Shown here piece after piece: positions 63,111 through 64,000 of a stretch of 64,000 bases of DNA; the stretch's first letter is position 1; each line of letters begins with the position of its first letter. The position numbers and the translations under genes are program-made. The notes below the pieces were generated by a model. The model had not been told where the DNA came from, did no database searches, and worked only from the letters and a program-made list of their open reading frames with translations. The DNA comes from Cyclobacteriaceae bacterium YHN15 (GTDB taxonomy: Bacteria; Bacteroidota; Bacteroidia; Cytophagales; Cyclobacteriaceae), in assembly GCA_003797895.1 (NCBI GenBank), contig RKQB01000011.1, positions 62,001-126,000 on the forward strand, read 5' to 3'.

Positions 63111-63390
63111 ATAGAGTTTGCCAACACTGTTTCACGATCGGTAATCAGGATTCTAATAGTACTGATTAATTTTATCCTTATTTATTCCGTAGCTAAATTT
63201 TTTTTTCTGGTTGGAAGAGGGGCATTTAGTCACCATGATGCATTCCTTTTTTACCTGATCCTTTGAATAGGGGGTAAATTATTTTTTGGATAGGTTCAGG
63301 GAATAATTGCAGCTGTCCTTTTGCTGACTACCCTTATTGAACTGATTTCCTCATTGATTGAATACCCCCATCTGGGTGTAGAAATTGCGT
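63111..63390 (+). pseudogene. Decayed membrane-protein gene
   Basis: A continuous frame reads EFANTVSRSVIRILIVL and INFILIYSVAKFFFLVGRG, then SHHDAFLFYLIL, a TGA, IGGKLFFG, a TAG, VQGIIAAVLLLTTLIEL and ISSLIEYPHL. The place of the start is an ATA. Three hydrophobic helices are visible, so it was probably a small inner-membrane protein. Two stops and a lost start make it non-functional. The frame then runs into the palindrome cluster that begins at 63397. Confidence 0.65.
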
Positions 63391-63396
63391 TTGACT

Positions 63397-64000
63397 GGGC
63401 GGAGTTTGCAACTCCGCCCTACTATTTTTCGGATCCCGTACAGCTGTCGGGAGCAATTCCATTTCTGAAAAGTTCAACCCCTTCAGGGTTGCTGCCACCA
63501 TATACCGATCATTTTTACCCCCGGTTGCACCGGGGGCTCCACCTAGGCGGACAGGTATTGAAAAGTTTGACCACTTCATGGTCAATAATGCCTGTTTCAA
63601 TTTTAAATTAAAGACCCCGAACGGGGTCAAACCTCTCAATAGCCAAGGGCGGAAGCCCATGGATAAAAGATATCCGTTTAATTTCGCCCGACCCTGAAGG
63701 GGTAAAACCTTTTTTAACCTTTAGCGAAAATTCCATGGAAAGTTCAACCCCTTCAGGGTTGTTGCCAACATGACCCGATCATCCTTTCTTACCCCCGGTT
63801 GCACCGGGGGTTATTGAAAGGTTGGACCACTTCGTGGTCATAATTGGTATTTCGATTTAAAATTAAAGACCCCGAATGGGGTCAAACTTATCAATAGCCA
63901 CGGGCAACTGCCCGTGGATAAAAGATATCCGTTTAATTTCGCCCGACCCTGAAGGGGTCGAACTATTTATTAAGGAAAATTTTTAAAAGAACAAAAGACA
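63397..64000. repeat. Palindrome cluster, tandem duplicated unit (REP-like)
   Basis: An opening palindrome GGGCGGAGTTTGCAACTCCGCCC spans 63397-63419 (written in two halves, GGGCGGAG and CTCCGCCC, around TTTGCAA). Two copies of a unit follow, about 63456-63729 and 63730-64000. Each holds AACCCCTTCAGGGTT, CCCCCGGTTGCACCGGGGG, GACCACTTC(A/G)TGGTC, GACCCCGAA(C/T)GGGGTC, a CCACGGGC...GCCCGTGG type stem, and GACCCTGAAGGGGT. A 43-bp block is identical (63661-63703 and 63916-63958). Stems differ in ways that keep pairing. The second copy runs to the window edge. No transposase gene is seen. Confidence 0.8.

Noticed and set aside
63321..63611. A 96-codon ORF reading through the palindrome cluster
   Set aside because: Its first part is the remnant of the decayed membrane gene and the rest is translated repeat.
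63397..64000. Possible CRISPR or integron array
   Set aside because: Repeats are different palindromes in a fixed order, not one repeat with unique spacers; no integrase or cas gene is seen.

Overview
The window is a chromosomal segment from a member of the Bacteroidota, most likely of the order Cytophagales (Cyclobacteriaceae-like). The evidence is the PorX response regulator of the type IX secretion system, an LpxC-FabZ fusion, a NagB-LmbE fusion, an OmpL-like porin, Bacteroidota-only families (DUF4924, DUF4296), a BtuG/BtuB-type cobalamin outer-membrane module, and the scarcity of Shine-Dalgarno sequences. The species assignment is inference from gene content, since no database search could be run. 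Most of the window is dense core genome with many 1-14 bp gene overlaps.

Layout. 1-13.5 kb: the end of rnhB, a DsrE-like protein, a DUF1295 membrane enzyme, tRNA-Leu(GAG), folD, a 7-bp tandem repeat, lepA, a vapBC pair whose toxin carries an in-frame stop, DUF4924, an SF1 helicase, AcpH-like phosphodiesterase, a porin, pyrophosphatase, a stand-alone response regulator and alanine dehydrogenase. 13.5-21.2 kb: tsaE and porX face away from an HD hydrolase, lpxD, lpxC-fabZ, lpxA and an ABC ATPase (lipid A synthesis). 21.3-29 kb: mutS2 with a DUF4296 lipoprotein, a shortened Bat-type operon (DUF58, BatD-like, BatA), a membrane protein and cystathionine beta-synthase. 29-37.5 kb: sugar and amino-sugar metabolism (ROK kinase, NagB-LmbE, a CBS/nucleotidyltransferase protein, a gluconokinase-6-phosphogluconate dehydrogenase fusion) and an amidohydrolase. 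37.5-39.1 kb: cold-shock protein, SixA-like phosphatase and an SDR.

39.2-46 kb is a complete cobalamin uptake locus. A cobalamin riboswitch reads on the minus strand into a TonB-dependent receptor (BtuB-like) and a surface beta-propeller lipoprotein (BtuG-like); btuF-btuC-btuD-type ABC genes run divergently on the plus strand. 46-59.5 kb: a TPR-LuxR regulator, a diheme cytochrome c, two diverged paralogous lipoproteins, YraN, LipB, a Kbp-like BON-LysM protein, an exonuclease, a DUF4143 ATPase behind a 22-bp tandem array, RNase R, a polyprenyl synthase, a rhomboid protease and an HPF-like protein.

59.5-64 kb is the most accessory-looking part. A TetR regulator, a sulfatase and an outer-membrane beta-barrel gene lie between two clusters of short GC-rich palindromes that share the same palindrome order. 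The right cluster is a tandem duplication of a roughly 255-275 bp unit with stem-preserving changes, and it follows the wreck of a small membrane-protein gene. No phage, IS transposase, CRISPR array or known defence island was seen. The most interesting non-coding signals are the palindrome clusters, the 22-bp array, a GGATATTGG repeat seen in three gaps, and the TCTTGNN heptamer repeat.
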